Source: Closterium sp. Naga37s-1 (lineage: Eukaryota > Streptophyta > Zygnematophyceae > Desmidiales > Closteriaceae). Taken from it: DNA of 64,000 nt. This document shows, piece by piece, positions 28,604 to 40,796 of this stretch. The notes beneath the pieces are model-generated. The model saw only the letters and a program-made list of their open reading frames with translations, was not told the origin of the DNA and searched no databases. The first letter of the stretch is position 1; each line of letters begins with the position of its first letter. Made by a program: the position numbers and the translations under genes. Where the stretch lies: assembly GCA_947471745.1 (NCBI GenBank), contig CANJKZ010000934.1, positions 842,001-906,000 on the forward strand, in the 5' to 3' direction.

Positions 28604-30664
28604 ACCGCCCCTTGATCTAGTGACACACGATGTTAGGATTTTATAACGGGAAATGTATGGAGCATTTGAGAAGGAAGTTGCTGAGTTCAATCTGTAGCTC
28701 ATTTGATATAGTTTTATATGCTAGGATTTATGATGTCCGCATGATATGATTTGCATGAAAAGGCAAGCCAGGAACAAAGGCTATTTAGATAGGATCAACA
28801 GGTAAATTAGAAAAGATGGATAAAAGCTAATATATGTTGTCACAGGGTGGAGTGGAGGTGATGCTGTACGGCAGCTGTGTCCCTGTGGAATATCAGATTT
28901 AAAGTGATTCATGTGAAGGGCGAGGCTGTGAGTTGAACATGGTGTTTCAGAATTTGTCCTTCGATTGTGTCACTGGCGGCTCCACTGTGCTTCCACCGAA
29001 TTTGTGATCCATTGAAGCCGCGGCTACGAATATGATTGAATTGAAACGGGCTCTTGTATCGAGCTTCCACATCATTTGAAATTTGTCCCCTCTGTGCGCT
29101 TCCACACTGTCAGCTTTCAGAAAGCTGGCCTCATCGAACGGCTCATCGCTGATCTCGGCTGGTCGCGATCAGGTCCCATAGATGATCGCCCAATGAGGCG
29201 AGGCTTTGCTGGCACCGTTTCGCTTGATGGTTCGTCTTTGGCTTTCGGCGCGGTCTGAAGGATGGCTCGGCAGCGTTACTACTGGACACATGGCGACGTG
29301 TCGAAGAAAAAACCGAGGCTCGTCGTTTGGTAGAAGGGGCGAGAAGTTGGTTGGTTTGGTATCGAAATAGGCCTGGTGGGAAGTTTTACAAGGGCTGAAG
29401 GGAAAACTTTGGGCGCCAGAAGAATATTTCAAAGAGTCTCGAGGACATGGACAGTGAAAATTGGCTGGGCAAGTCGAGGCAGGTGTGGCTTGGTTGGCCT
29501 GCCCGGCATGTGACAATGTCCAGCAAGCACAAATCCCCTCACTTTCCAAGGCGTGTCAAGATCATGATATAGCACTATATAACCGTATAACAAACCTCGG
29601 AACCGTATTTAACAAGCCACGCCCTGGATCATGCTTGTTCTGAGCAAGCGACGAGAGCGCAACTACTTGCTTAAAACCCGCAGGCCAAGAAGGCCAAATT
29701 TGGTTCATCCTTCCTAGCGTTGGTTGGATGTCCCAAAAATGCATGTGATCATTCCCGAATTCTAGACCTCGTCCAACATTTCGGACACTCCTATTGGTTC
29801 GCAGGCCTTTTGCGTTTTGACTCCCAACCAACCTTCCTAAGGTTGAAATTCTTGGCCTGCGGGTTTTAACTGCACCCCGTCTATGACAACCATTCACCCC
29901 TTCGCTGCATCCCATCTGCTACGCCAAGCGAGTCATGATGTCATGTGATTCATGCCTTCGGGCCTTCTTCCAGTCGGTTTGCTTTGCACACAGGTTGCAA
30001 TGCATTACATTCCATTGTTCGATTGACCCCTGTCGCGCACTCGTTCCAGCCTCGCTCCCTGTTCGTGGCGTCCTCCTCGCTATGCTGACGTGTAGTTTTG
30101 GCGACTCGGCAGCGCAATCTGTCGCCCAGTCGCCAGTCTCTTCGATACGAGATGTTAGAGTCAACTCGATCTAGAATCATCCCTAATTTCTCAGCTCCAT
30201 TCCATCGACCAGCAAGCAGCCGTCAATTCCCAGGGCTGGAACGCGTGTGGCCTGGGCCCGATCACATGACATGCGCGGTACGATGTGTGAGCATTACGAT
30301 GCTGCCTGTCAAGCGTTATCTGCACCCTGTTTTAGAGTTCTACTCTAGCCGCCCTTTTCTCGCTTCTGTACCTCCCACATTCAGCTTGTGTCAGCGTTGT
30401 TAGTCCTCGTCATTGCACTCCTCTCATAACTCGAAGCCATGCCACTTCGCGAGTCTTACTATTCCACACCTTGTTCCAGCTTTCGATACCTAACGACTCG
30501 AACGTAGCCTGATAGCCTGAAGCGATGCGAACCTCTCCTTACAATAAACGGGTGCCGGAGCTCTGATGGGATTGAGAAAGTCGAGAAAATATAGTAGGCG
30601 CTGACGTGGATCATCCTCGTTTAGTTTCCAGCCAGAGCAGACCTTTTCAAACAGTCCCCCTCGT
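28604..30664. other. Intergenic region between SDR and thioesterase genes
   Basis: 28661-28697 is one more echo, of the last SDR exon (GAGCATTTGAGAAGGAAGTTGCTGAGTTCA). A MITE-like inverted repeat lies at 29671-29869. I see no gene in the remainder; short frames have no recognisable content. Confidence 0.6.
29671..29869. mobile_element. MITE-like element with TTAA ends
   Basis: Imperfect inverted repeats of about 50 bp start TTAAAACCCGCAGGCCAAGA on the left and end with its complement on the right (29825-29869), both outer ends at TTAA. At 199 bp with no coding capacity it fits a miniature inverted-repeat element. TTAA flanks are typical of piggyBac-type targets but could be part of the repeat. 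Confidence 0.65.
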
Positions 30665-33100
30665 ATGCGCTCTTACCTCCACGCCCACATGAGAATGAAA
30701 GAGCACGCCGCGTCACTGCATGCAAGAGCACTCCTCCGGCCGTTAAGACGCGCCGCCTCGCTCCTCCTCCTTCTACACCTCCACCTCGCCTCCTCCGCCT
30801 TCCTCGGCCTCGCGCGCGCCAACGAGTCGCTCGACACTCTCGACGCGCGCGATGCTGCCGAGCCTCTAGACGCTACGGAGTCGGTTAATGCGCGAACCCC
30901 ACTTGATGCTCGTAGCTCCCTCGATCATGCCCATGCTCCCGCCGACAGCAACCGCCCTTCCGCGGGCATAAGCTCTTTCGCGGGGAATGGCTCCTTTGCG
31001 GGGAAGGGCTCGTGCACGCATGCTTCCGCCTCCGCGTCCGCCTCTTCCGCTTCCGCTTCCGCACCTGCTTCCGCGCTCCCCGTGGTGGTGTGGCACGGGT
31101 TCTTCGACTCGTGCAGCAACGACAAAAGCGTGGGTTATCTGCGCGCCGCCGTGCGGAGCGTTCTCCCAGACGTGTTTTTCCACTCGATATGCGTCAAGGA
31201 GGACGGCATACGCGATATAAGCTCCTCCATCTTCGGATCGATCGACCAACAGGTAGCAAGTGGTAGTTGGCTTCAATAATGCTCGTTCTATTCAGACAAA
31301 CAAAGAGACAAACAAAAACATTTCAAAGTCAACGTGCTAGGCAACATGTGAAATCATACGAGCCAAAAGTCATTCGTGCAGTGCTCTCACCCTCTCCTCT
31401 CTCCCCCCACCCCTTCATCACTCCCTCCCTCTCCTTCAACCACTCTTCCCCCTTCTCTTTCTGTCCCCGTCGCAGATCGACGAGGTCTGCGCGTCGCTGG
31501 CGGCCATTCCGCAGCTGGCGCGCGGATTCAACGCCATCGGCATCAGTCAGGGCGGGCTGCTCTTCCGCGCGTACGTGCAGCGCTGCAACTCGCCCCCCGT
31601 GCGCACGCTCATCACTCTCGGTTCCCCCCACGCGGGAATGGCCGCGCTGCCGTACTGCGGCCCGAGCAGGGAGATTAAAGAGGAGCTGAATCCTGCTGGT
31701 TGCACGCGGGTTGGGGATGATGATGATGTGGCGGCGAACGCCACGTCTAGCGCCAGCGTGGCAGCAGACTGGGAGGTGGGAAGCACGTGGCAGGAAGAGG
31801 AGGGGGCGGAATCGGGCGGACTTAGTAGTCTAGGAGGCATCGGCGAATCTGCGTTAAGAGTGCTTGCATCTAGCAGCAACGGCCTTAGCGGCTTTAGCGG
31901 CGGGTTAAGCGGGCTCAGCAGCGGTAATAGCCTAAGTCGCTTCAGTAGCGGCCTCATAAGCTTTAGCGGCGGAATCAGCGGCGGAAGCTTCGCTGGAAGC
32001 AGCGAGATTGCAGGGAGCGTGACTTGGGCGTTGCTTAGCGGCCTAGGGGCGGCTGTAGACTTCTGCACACTTTTAAAACCGCATATGCACCGAATTTACC
32101 AGCCCTGGGTACAAAAGCTTTTCATGCCCGCGCAGTACTTTCGGCTTTGGCGACACATGGATCGGTACTTGCAGCGGAGCGTGTTTCTCGCGGATATCAA
32201 CAACGAGCGCGGCCCGACGAGACGGAATGAGACGTACGCTGCGAACGTGCGGAGCTTGGATCGGCTGGTACTGGTGCGATGGCAAGATGAAACGATGATC
32301 TCGCCACCCCAATCATCGGTACGTTACATGTCCCCCGTATACTACCTTCCCCCACTCCGACATCCCCTCTCCCAAACATCAACAACCCACCCCTCCCTCT
32401 CCCCCACACCCCCGCTCCCTCCCCACCACCCGTTCCCCTCCCCCCCCCCCCCCCCCCCCTTCCCCCTCACCCGCGTTCCCCCTCTTCTCCCAACTCCCCC
32501 CCATCCCCAAATCTGCTCCACCAGTGGTTCTGGTCGCACGACCGCTCCGGAAATCTGCTCCCGTTACAAGAGCAGCCGATGTTTGCAGAGGACTGGCTGG
32601 GGTTGCGCACCCTGCATGAGAAGAAAAAGCTGCACTTCACCACCATGCCTGGCTCTCATGTAAGACTCCTAAACAGAGTAATGCTAGTTGTGACTTGTGA
32701 CATTTGAATGCACGTGGTATCTCTTTTACAGCATGGAAGTGTGCAGGCATGTAGCTTGTGCTGTAACTTCAATTCCTGTTTTCTAAGTCCGACTCATTTG
32801 AACCATGCACTCACCCTGTCTACCCATAGCCATTGTCGATATAATATTGATTTTCCATCCATCCTAGCATACATCTCGGCCTGATAATGCTATTCTTCAT
32901 CCATGTATGCCTGATCACATTATGATTGTGTCCGAAATTCTTTCATGCATCCATGCGTGTCTGTTATTACTATCTCCACATCCACATGTATGTACCTTAA
33001 TCTCTCCATCCATTTGCAGGGCATCATCAACCCTTCGCTCTTTGCCCGTGAGTTCGTATCCAAGTATCTCGTCCCCGAGCCGGCCATGGCAGTTGCGTGA
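30665..33100 (+). CDS. PPT1: Palmitoyl-protein thioesterase (4 exons)
   Basis: Exons 30665-31252, 31476-32318, 32525-32659 and 33020-33100, all phase 0, give 548 residues. A hydrophobic signal region (about 31-52) implies secretory or vacuolar targeting. Then come PVVVWHGFFDSC, the nucleophile elbow GISQGG (Ser220), LGSPHAG, ADINNER, Asp467 in WQDETMISP and His522 in PGSH: the PPT1 alpha/beta-hydrolase triad and family blocks (bovine S115, D233, H289). PPT1 removes thioester-linked palmitate from proteins in acidic compartments. Unusual points: an Ala/Ser-rich N-terminal extension and a ~110-residue Gly/Ser insertion (about 31700-32040) after the conserved Cys; usual length is near 300. This is the only native gene here without obvious exon echoes. 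Confidence 0.9.
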
Positions 33101-34815
33101 AACTCATCAAAATTGATCTGATGCGCATACCAGCTTTGTGTGAAGCCCTTCTATTGGTCAGAACTCTCACCATCTCGTTGGAGTTCCCCAACTAGCTGCT
33201 TCAAGCTCCGAAGCACATGCAGCATTTGTGCAGAGTAGGTAGGCAGGAAGCCATTGGAGTAGCAGGCACAGCCATCAATGTAGGCTGGAGCAACAGCATA
33301 GAGAGTGTATGTCGGAAATAATAGAGCAATGGACTTTATCTAACCATTCTGTAGGTGATCATGAGATATGGAGGTCCAGGATTAGAAGGATGCCACCTCA
33401 GCATCTTTAGCTTAGCTGATCATTGGGTAGTTGTGGGCCCTTGTGAAAGTTAACCCGGTTATGGGTTGCGACTAATAAAAGCAGAACACTGATTGCGCTT
33501 TGCACAACATATCTGTCCTCACCAGCGATGTGTGGCCAAGTGAAAGCCTAATGCTCCCCTTACCATCTGCATTACGGATATATTCAAGTTAGCTCGTTCA
33601 TTTGCCGATTTCCTGTAACATTGTTGGCCTAGTAATTAGAGAAGTCCTTGTTACGTATCTCAATTGCCCTTCTTAACAGCTGATTTGTGCATTCCGAGCG
33701 TCTTTTGTTTGCACGATTATTGCACTATCGAGGTTGCTAGTGCGCGTGCATGCTTGCTCGGCTCGGTTACGCAAGTGCTCAAGTCGAACCAAAGCGGTGG
33801 CAGGCACAGGTGGCGGCCCAAGGCACCCACCGTCAAAACTGGTGGTTTCAGTGATGATCGAGGCGCGTTTAGGGTCTAGGCTGTCATATGTGACCCGATG
33901 CGCCATGCTGAACGCGACTTGGGTGCCGTTGCACGTTTCGCACACGTGCTGCGTTGTCCATCTGTACGACGCCCATCCAGCCCCTTTGCGAACCACCGAC
34001 TTCAGCGGAAGTCACAGATGGGTGCAATCGACGAGTTGCGACAACGTTTTCAGCTCAGTACAGCACAGTACAGTGATCCATCGTCGCACAACGTGACTAT
34101 TCGCTGATGCCCGTCGGTTCCAGCCGTCAGCTAGTCCATCCAATCTCTCGCCGCCTCAATAGAACCGAACTTGACAGAGCGGCGCCACCTGCTTCGCCCT
34201 CGAGGATGGACGATGACGAGAAGGAAGCGCGGAGCGAAAAGGTCACATTGGATGATTACGTTACAGAGCGCTGTAGTATGGTACTATGGTAAATTGTAAT
34301 ATTATATAGGTGTTGAGAGGTGAAAACCAGCAGGCAAGACATTCTTCATTGCATCTTGGGAATGGGTGACAGAGCATCCTGGGCACGTATATCTCTAGGA
34401 AGAATTGGCAGGAGAGGAACCATTGGAGTTTGACGAACAGACATCGAGGAACTCACATCGATCTTTGAGCATCGAGTTTTGCTTAGCTCAAGTTCCATTG
34501 TCAAGTCTTGGCTAGTATACACGGACGAGAAACTGCAACCTAGCTTCAGGAAAAGCCTCTGAGTTCCGAGTCATAATTCAACTACAGGCAGGGTTGCTTG
34601 TGAGAAGACTGTTTTCCTCTTATTTTCCCAGTAAGCGTACGGATGAGCCAGGCATTTAGTGGCATTTGAGTGACCTATCGCTAGACTCCTCATCACAAGC
34701 CCACCATAATACCTTCAAACGACGTCATCACTCCCGTTCCTGTGTCACTTTCCGTCAATTCGACGATTGACCGTCAGTCAGACGAACAAGTACAGTAGCA
34801 ACAGAAGTACACATA
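33101..34815. other. Intergenic region
   Basis: Presumed 3' end of the thioesterase gene and promoter of the next. No protein-like frame, RNA gene or repeat that I can support. Confidence 0.5.
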
Positions 34816-36861
34816 ATGGCCACTGGAATGTACATGGACACGCGGCTGCAGCAGCAGTTCTGGGGCTATGGCGGCTACTCGCAGCGCGATCTCTACGAGC
34901 CTCCTCCGCCGATCCCCAACCCCAGTCCCCCCATCGGCCGCCTTGCGCGTCCCGCGCTACTCGTCATTCCGCCGGTCGTTCCCGCTCCGCTCACCCCCAC
35001 TCCAGTCGCGCTGATGCGGGAGATTGAGCGCTACAACCGGAAGAAGAACGCGGAGAGGGCGGAAAAGCTAGCGGCCGATCGCCCAGCGGGTCCCCCCGTG
35101 CGCCCGCGCAGGCGGAGGGTTTGGGACGACATGTTCTTTGACCTCCCCCCGACACCCCCTCCCCGACGCGCGTGTGCTCCCGCCGCGCCCGTCACTCACG
35201 TTACTCCGTCGGAGTCACTTCAGGTCGTCACAGCTAGTACCGCGCCCGCGCCGAGCGCTGCTAATACCGCGATCAATACAGCTCCCGCGCCTGTCGTTCG
35301 CGCCGCTCCGTTGAAGCCACTTAAGGAACTCAACGGCACACTGCCACCGCCACTGCCGCTGACACTCTCCGCATCGAACGTCGCATTAAACGCGTTTGTT
35401 CCAGTGGACGGCAAGGCGGCGAGATCGCACAAGCTGTTACCCGTCTCTGCGAACCAACCTTCGTTCAGGGCGTGGCTGGGGAACGAGGAGAATACGACGA
35501 CGGCAACAGCTGTGCGACTGAGCGGCGCCTGCTGCGAAACAGGGTCGCATGTGCCGTCTGTGGAGCTTCGCATCGATATATCGTCGCTTGGCGCTGCTGC
35601 CGCCGCTGGCGCTGCTGCCGCCGCTACTGGATCGTCCTGTGCCGACGTGGGAAGCGCCACGGCTCACACGTCACTTCAGGTCGGTTCAGTTGCCATCGCT
35701 ATAGCCTGATCCGTTACAGAGCGCGTCAAGATTTGGTTACCACTGGTAACTTGCGCTGTGAAGCTATGACCAGACTTCGTCTCCTCGGTCAAGCACGACT
35801 GCTTGGGCACTTGCCAATGCTGCTTGAGCACTTGTCAATGCTGCTTGAGCACTTGCCTTTGATGCTTGGCCGTTATTCGGTGCTGCTTGCACATGTGTCG
35901 CTATATTTGGCGAACTTCTTTCGACACAGGTGTTCTTTGCGTGTCGTTTGCTGTACGCGGGCGAGGTGGTTCTTGAGACGCCCCTTGTCGAGGCTTATAT
36001 CGGGGATGAGCCCTTTCCAAGGCGCCTCAAGCACCACCTCGTCTGCTCCTTCTCTTCCTTTTCACTAATTACCGAGATCTAGGTTTTCCTTTATATGATT
36101 GCACCAGCAATGGCTCCGAAGTTAGTTTTAGCCTCTGTTTCCTTGATGTATGTGCTGGATTAATGGAATTGTTTTTCCGCCCGTTCCTCCTTTGTTAACT
36201 GCTGCCTGTACAGGAGCGTCTCTTATCGAGTCCTGGAACGTCAGCAATGCCACATGCTGCTGCTGCTGCTCCTTCTACGGCTTCTGCAAATAAGCGTCAC
36301 AGGGAACCACTGGCATGCTCTGTCGACCTGCAAGCCCTTGGCTCGCTTCTCCGCTCCTGCCTCTCCGCTCTGCAGCTGCACACGTTGGGGGAAAGCTCTG
36401 AGAGCCAAAGCTCAAAGGATAACAGCTGGATGGAGGGAGATGGGACGGCTGTGCCTGCAGCTGCCACTGCAACTGCAACAGGAGCAGCTGCGATGTCAAC
36501 AGGGCTAAATGATATGTTGCTGGTGCAGGCAAGAGGGCAGGAATGTGAGAATGTGAGAGTGAAGGAAGCGGAGGGAGGAGGCGAAGTTTCAGGGTGGGAA
36601 GAGATCCCAGTTTCTCTGCGCCTGCAGCCCCAGCGGCCGCTGTCACCGCTTGCCCCACTGCAATCCCCCATGTCAGCCACCTCGGTGCAAGCACTTCCGC
36701 CGCTTGTGTTCCAACCACAATTGATTTTACCTGGACTATTGGCAACAGATAAGACGACGCATCCTGGCCGTCTGTGGAGCCCCTCGTCTGTTCTGGCCTC
36801 ACATTCGCCTGCCTCTGACACATCATCATTGGAGGGAAGGTCACCGTTTACAGAGATTTGA
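34816..36861 (+). CDS. Unrecognised Pro/Ala-rich protein (2 exons)
   Basis: Exons 34816-35679 and 36214-36861 join in phase 0 (CAG|GTCGGT donor, TACAG acceptor) to 503 residues. I do not recognise a family. The N-terminus MATGMYMDTRLQQQFWGYGG is followed by proline clusters, a short charged helix (REIERYNRKKNAERAEKLAA) and RRRR near VWDDMFFDLPP, then Ala/Thr-rich sequence. Exon 2 holds a possible helix VDLQALGSLLRSCLSALQL and low-complexity sequence to the stop. The charged and basic motifs could suit a nuclear protein, but that is a guess. Without the splice, exon 1 would end at 35709 and exon 2 would be a separate frame. Confidence 0.5.
35795..35875. repeat. Short tandem repeat in the intron of the Pro/Ala-rich gene
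   Basis: Three or four units of about 24 bp, CTGCTTGAGCACTTG(C/T)CAATG. Confidence 0.85.
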
Positions 36862-37455
36862 TGCGGTCTGGTTGTCTGTCCTCGCCTCACATTCTCCTAC
36901 GTCTGACAAGGAAGGTCACCCTGTTTTCAAAGGAAACAAGGTGAAGAAGGCTGCATGGGATATGAAGAAGTGATGAGTGTCTGTCTGTCCTTGTCCCGCG
37001 TTCACCTGACGACACATCATCGGTGGAAAGAAGGTCATAGAGTATGGAGCAAACAAGTTGGTGAGGACCGAGGTGGTGATAACTGGTGAGGGGTTGAGGA
37101 GTAGAGGTTGGGCCAATCCGACCATTATTTGACCTCACCTTCACTAAACAATTTTGTTCTCTCTAGGTTTTGGAATCGTTAGATTGATATGGTGGACGAA
37201 AAAGCATACCTCGTGCTTCTAATATTGAGCGGTGTACTGTTTGTATGGTGTTTTAAATTCATTTACTGCTTTTGAAATATGAGTGATCTCACTCTAGGCG
37301 AAACTTAGTAAGGTGTAACTGCAACAAACACTTCAAAAATCCAGTGGAAGTCCATCAGCCGTATTCCGAGGATAATCTCTTCGCACGCACCACTTCAATT
37401 CCCTCGATCCCTCTTGGACGTCCCTTTCAGCCCTGCCACGTCAGCCGTCTTCCCC
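36862..37455 (+). repeat. Echoes of the Pro/Ala-rich gene 3' end, then intergenic
   Basis: The last coding segment (36785-36850: CTGTTCTGGCCTCACATTCGCC...GGAAGGTCACC) is echoed at about 36875-36925 and 36978-37040 with decay. The rest, to the ATG at 37456, shows nothing recognisable. Confidence 0.7.
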
Positions 37456-39304
37456 ATGATCGCGCAATCCCAGCTTGCTGCAATTAGCGGCGGCAGCACC
37501 GCAGCCAGCGCAACCATCCCGCGCCGCTGGTCGCGGCGGGATTTGCCTGGCCTCATTCGCCAGCAGCAGATCCCTAGACTCTCGCCGCGCGTTCCAGTGC
37601 AACTCGATGCGCATTTCGCAAAGCCGACTCGGGCGGTTTCGGTGCAAGCTCGAGCGTCCCTCCCCACCGCCGATGAACCTTCCGCATTCGATCCATCTTC
37701 ACACTTGATTCCGCAACAGGGTAACTTGGACGGCTCAGATTTCACCGCGCCCGAGCAGCTAGTCGCGGATGGCCTTCTCTCGCGACGTTCTCTCGTGGCG
37801 CTCTCATCCGCCGCACTTACCACTTCCTTACTCGCACCGCCCTCCACGTCAGCTTCCCCAGATTCCACGTCACTCTCGCTAGGCCCTGCCGTAATTCCCC
37901 CTTGCCCTCCGGGATCCACGGTGGAGATTCAAATCGGGGATAACTGCGGACTTGGAGTCGCGATTTACCCTGATTTCAGCTACAGCCCCGGCGGCGTTTC
38001 CGGGGGAGGCGGCTCGGGAACCGCGACGGATTTAACCGACGGGTCGGATCGCGTTGAGATAGTTTTCGACCCGCAGACTCTAAACATTCCCCCGTTGCGG
38101 TACGATACGACGCGGTTCCTCGGGCTTCCGCTGCCCCCGCCGCTTAAGATTGACATCGCTCCCGCGGCGCTAAGGGGCTACCTCGAGAGGTCGACTGGCA
38201 AGGTAGGCCGTGGAAGCCCAAAGATGTCTTGAGCGACCGCAGCGCGAAGGTGGTAACTCGAAAGGTCGAGTGGCAATGTAGGTCCTGGAAACTCTGAATG
38301 TCTTTTATGGCCGTGGCGCTTAAGGTTTGGTTGAAGCGGTGGACTGGGTGGAAAGGTAGGCCCTGGGAGCCCCGAGATTATTCTAAGCTCGTTTTGGCCA
38401 TTTCCCCAACGAGTGTCGCACTTTCAGCTTTTGGGAAATGCTTTTTGGTCATCTCCTGGGGAGATGGCTCAAAGCGTTTAAGCGATTTCGCTTAGGATTT
38501 GGCTTGGAGTTTCAAGTGTATGCTTTGGGAGTCGGCCTAAAGATTTTAGAGAATCCTGTAGAAGTTAGGGTTTGAGTATATTTTCTTTGAGAGTTGACTC
38601 AATAGTCGGGTATTCTGAGACGACTCGGCCCCAAGTGGCTGTGATGTGGTGACAGGGCGATGGATTGAGAGAGACTAGGGCTGAAATGAAGGAAGAGGGT
38701 TCTTGAAATGAAGGAAGAGGAGGGTTCTTGTAATGAAGGAAGAGGAGGGTTCTTGTAATGAAGGGAGATGGTTCTCCAAGCAAGGTGGGGGGACGAGGGG
38801 AGGGTGGGGGGTTGGAGGAGGGGAGGGGAGAATGGTGTTGTGGGGGTGTTGCAGAGGGGTGCATTGGGTTTGGCTTATGGAAGCTAGATGGATTTACACA
38901 TGAGCATAGGATACGTCTGCATAGAATAATATGGATAATAGACATGACATTACATTATCTCCCCTCATCCGTGTTCCACTTTCACTTCCCCTACATCCAT
39001 TTCCCACGCATCCCCATTTCAGGTGGAGCTGACCTTCATCTCTAAATTCTTCTTCACAGCAGGACCCATCTACACCGCACCACCGCTTACTGTAGAAACC
39101 ATTTTAACCACCGAAAGCTCTGCTGGGCCCATACGTTCGGCCAAAGGCTCAAGGCTTGACGCCTCCGGGAAGTGTACTCTAGTTGGAGTAGCACGTGTGC
39201 CTCCTGTCAATGACTCTTTCCTGGACACTTTCCTATTACTCCCCACCGACGTTCTCGCGGTTTTGCCAGCAGAGCTTAGGTTCAAGCCGGTGGCTAGTGC
39301 ATAA
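37456..39304 (+). CDS. Predicted thylakoid-lumen protein (2 exons)
   Basis: Exons 37456-38202 and 39023-39304, phase 0, 342 residues. The N-terminus is Ser/Arg-rich and nearly acid-free for about 45 residues, like a stromal transit peptide. A twin-arginine signal follows: SRRSLVALSSAALTTSLLAPP (Arg110-Arg111) with a likely lumenal cleavage after TSA (about 133), which points to Tat import. The mature part (GVAIYPDFSYSPGG..., FLGLPLPPPLKIDIAP, YLERSTGKVELTFISKFFF, LVGVARVPP, DTFLLLPTD) looks like a conserved globular domain, but I cannot name the family. The frame is open further upstream, but 37456 is the first ATG giving a sensible transit peptide. Confidence 0.68.
38203..38400 (+). repeat. 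Echoes of the lumen-protein exon 1 end plus donor
   Basis: The exon end AGGTCGACTGGCAAGGTAGG (38190-38209) recurs as AGGTCGAGTGGCAATGTAGG (38262-38281) and GGACTGGGTGGAAAGGTAGG (about 38341-38360), each followed by a CC(G/T)TGG-like and AGCCC(A/C)...GAT context. Confidence 0.8.
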
Positions 39305-40602
39305 GATTGATTGTAGGTTTTGATTGTGTGTACAGTATATTATGTACACTTATGGAATGTTTAAGTTGACTCTGTAAGGAGTGTTCCGGGTGTACTAACG
39401 CCGACAACTCAGGTAACGGTTCTAACTGAATTGCAACTTCCAGGTATGCACTGAACAGTAACCGTTTTCCTCGCCTCACTTTTTGACCTCTCGATAAAAT
39501 CACTCCCGCCTCTCATCCAAACCTCACAAGCAGCTTCGTTTTTGTACCCAACCAATTGGCAGCAAACTTCACCTTGTCTTGCCTTGCTGCACCGATACTC
39601 CTCTCCGTCTTTCTCCATCTCTTTCAATCGCTTTGCACTGTCCTCGATGTTACCGCAGCCATGGATTTCTTCGGCGAAGAAATATCAACAGCCTGAATGA
39701 AAATAGCACACTGTGACTGTCATGTCGGTGTTGTATCAGCTAAGTTAGGAGGACGGAGCCAAGCCACTGCGCGCTACGTTTAGTTTGCTCAAAGAGGAAC
39801 CAATCGGCATGTCGGTCCCAGCTCGTTCTTGCGATTAGCGCTCTGCGAAGCTCTGCGGGATTGGAGCAATGCGAAGCAGCACGCGCTTTGATGTCTTTCG
39901 CACCTGACACTCATAGTCTTGAATGCTGACAGTTGCTGAAGTCGGCTATTGCAACAGTTTCTCTTCGAGGAGCGCTTAGGGAAGTTTTTTCCGTGCTGCT
40001 TTCGGCTTTCAGGCTTACGGTCCCACTGTCTTAGCGGATGATTTTGCGAACAAACTACAACCATGCATAAGGTACGCAAACATCGTGAAGCCATTTTGTC
40101 GTCTAATATCAAATCGACTCGCTTCGATGCGACCTCACGATTCTCACTGCCGCCAGGCTGGCCACTCGCCTCTCTCTTCTCCGCTTCAGTTTCTAACCGC
40201 ACCGTCCATCGTTGAAAATGCGCTAGACTATATTGACCACTACGAAAAGTCCGCCTTGTGCATCTTCTCTAAAGCGCTAATGAGGGCTATTAGGGCTGTA
40301 AATATCCTCGTGAGGTCTCTATCTCTCCGGATGTGGCGGGTGCTTGTTTCCCGCTCGTCTTTTGCGTCAACTGAGAAGAGAAAGTTGTCCCCCTCCCGCC
40401 TGTTAGGATACTCGACACCGACTAACAATGGGGTACTTGTAAGCCTGTAGTTTGAGTCAAAGTGAGCCCACTGAAAAATAAATTCCTCGCTTCATCCGCC
40501 AGGATACGCGACAAACAACGACCTTCTGATGATTTCAAGCCTGAGACATAGAATGAATATATAAAACTCCCTTTCGTGAAAAATCGCCCTTTCGTTCATC
40601 AG
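39305..40602. other. Upstream region of EXO70, first exon unresolved
   Basis: A frame 40130-40450 (MRPHDSHCRQ...) might contain an EXO70 first exon, but it does not resemble the family. AGGATAC(G/T)CGACA, the start of the polyQ exon with its acceptor, is echoed at 40405, 40501 and 40601 (about 100-bp steps), which implies an exon upstream of 40405. Confidence 0.5.
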
Positions 40603-40729
40603 GATACGCGACAACGGCCTGGTCCCGCACGAGGCGGACCCGGCAACAATTCCTGGGACGAAGATGACGACATGCCACGTGCGCTTCCCTCTCTTCCACA
40701 TCATCAACCACGTCAGCTTCTCCGTCCCG

Positions 40730-40796
<67 letters not shown>

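Noticed and set aside
40085..40450. EXO70 first exon
   Set aside because: Open frame with no EXO70 resemblance and no clear donor in the right phase. Left as unresolved upstream sequence.
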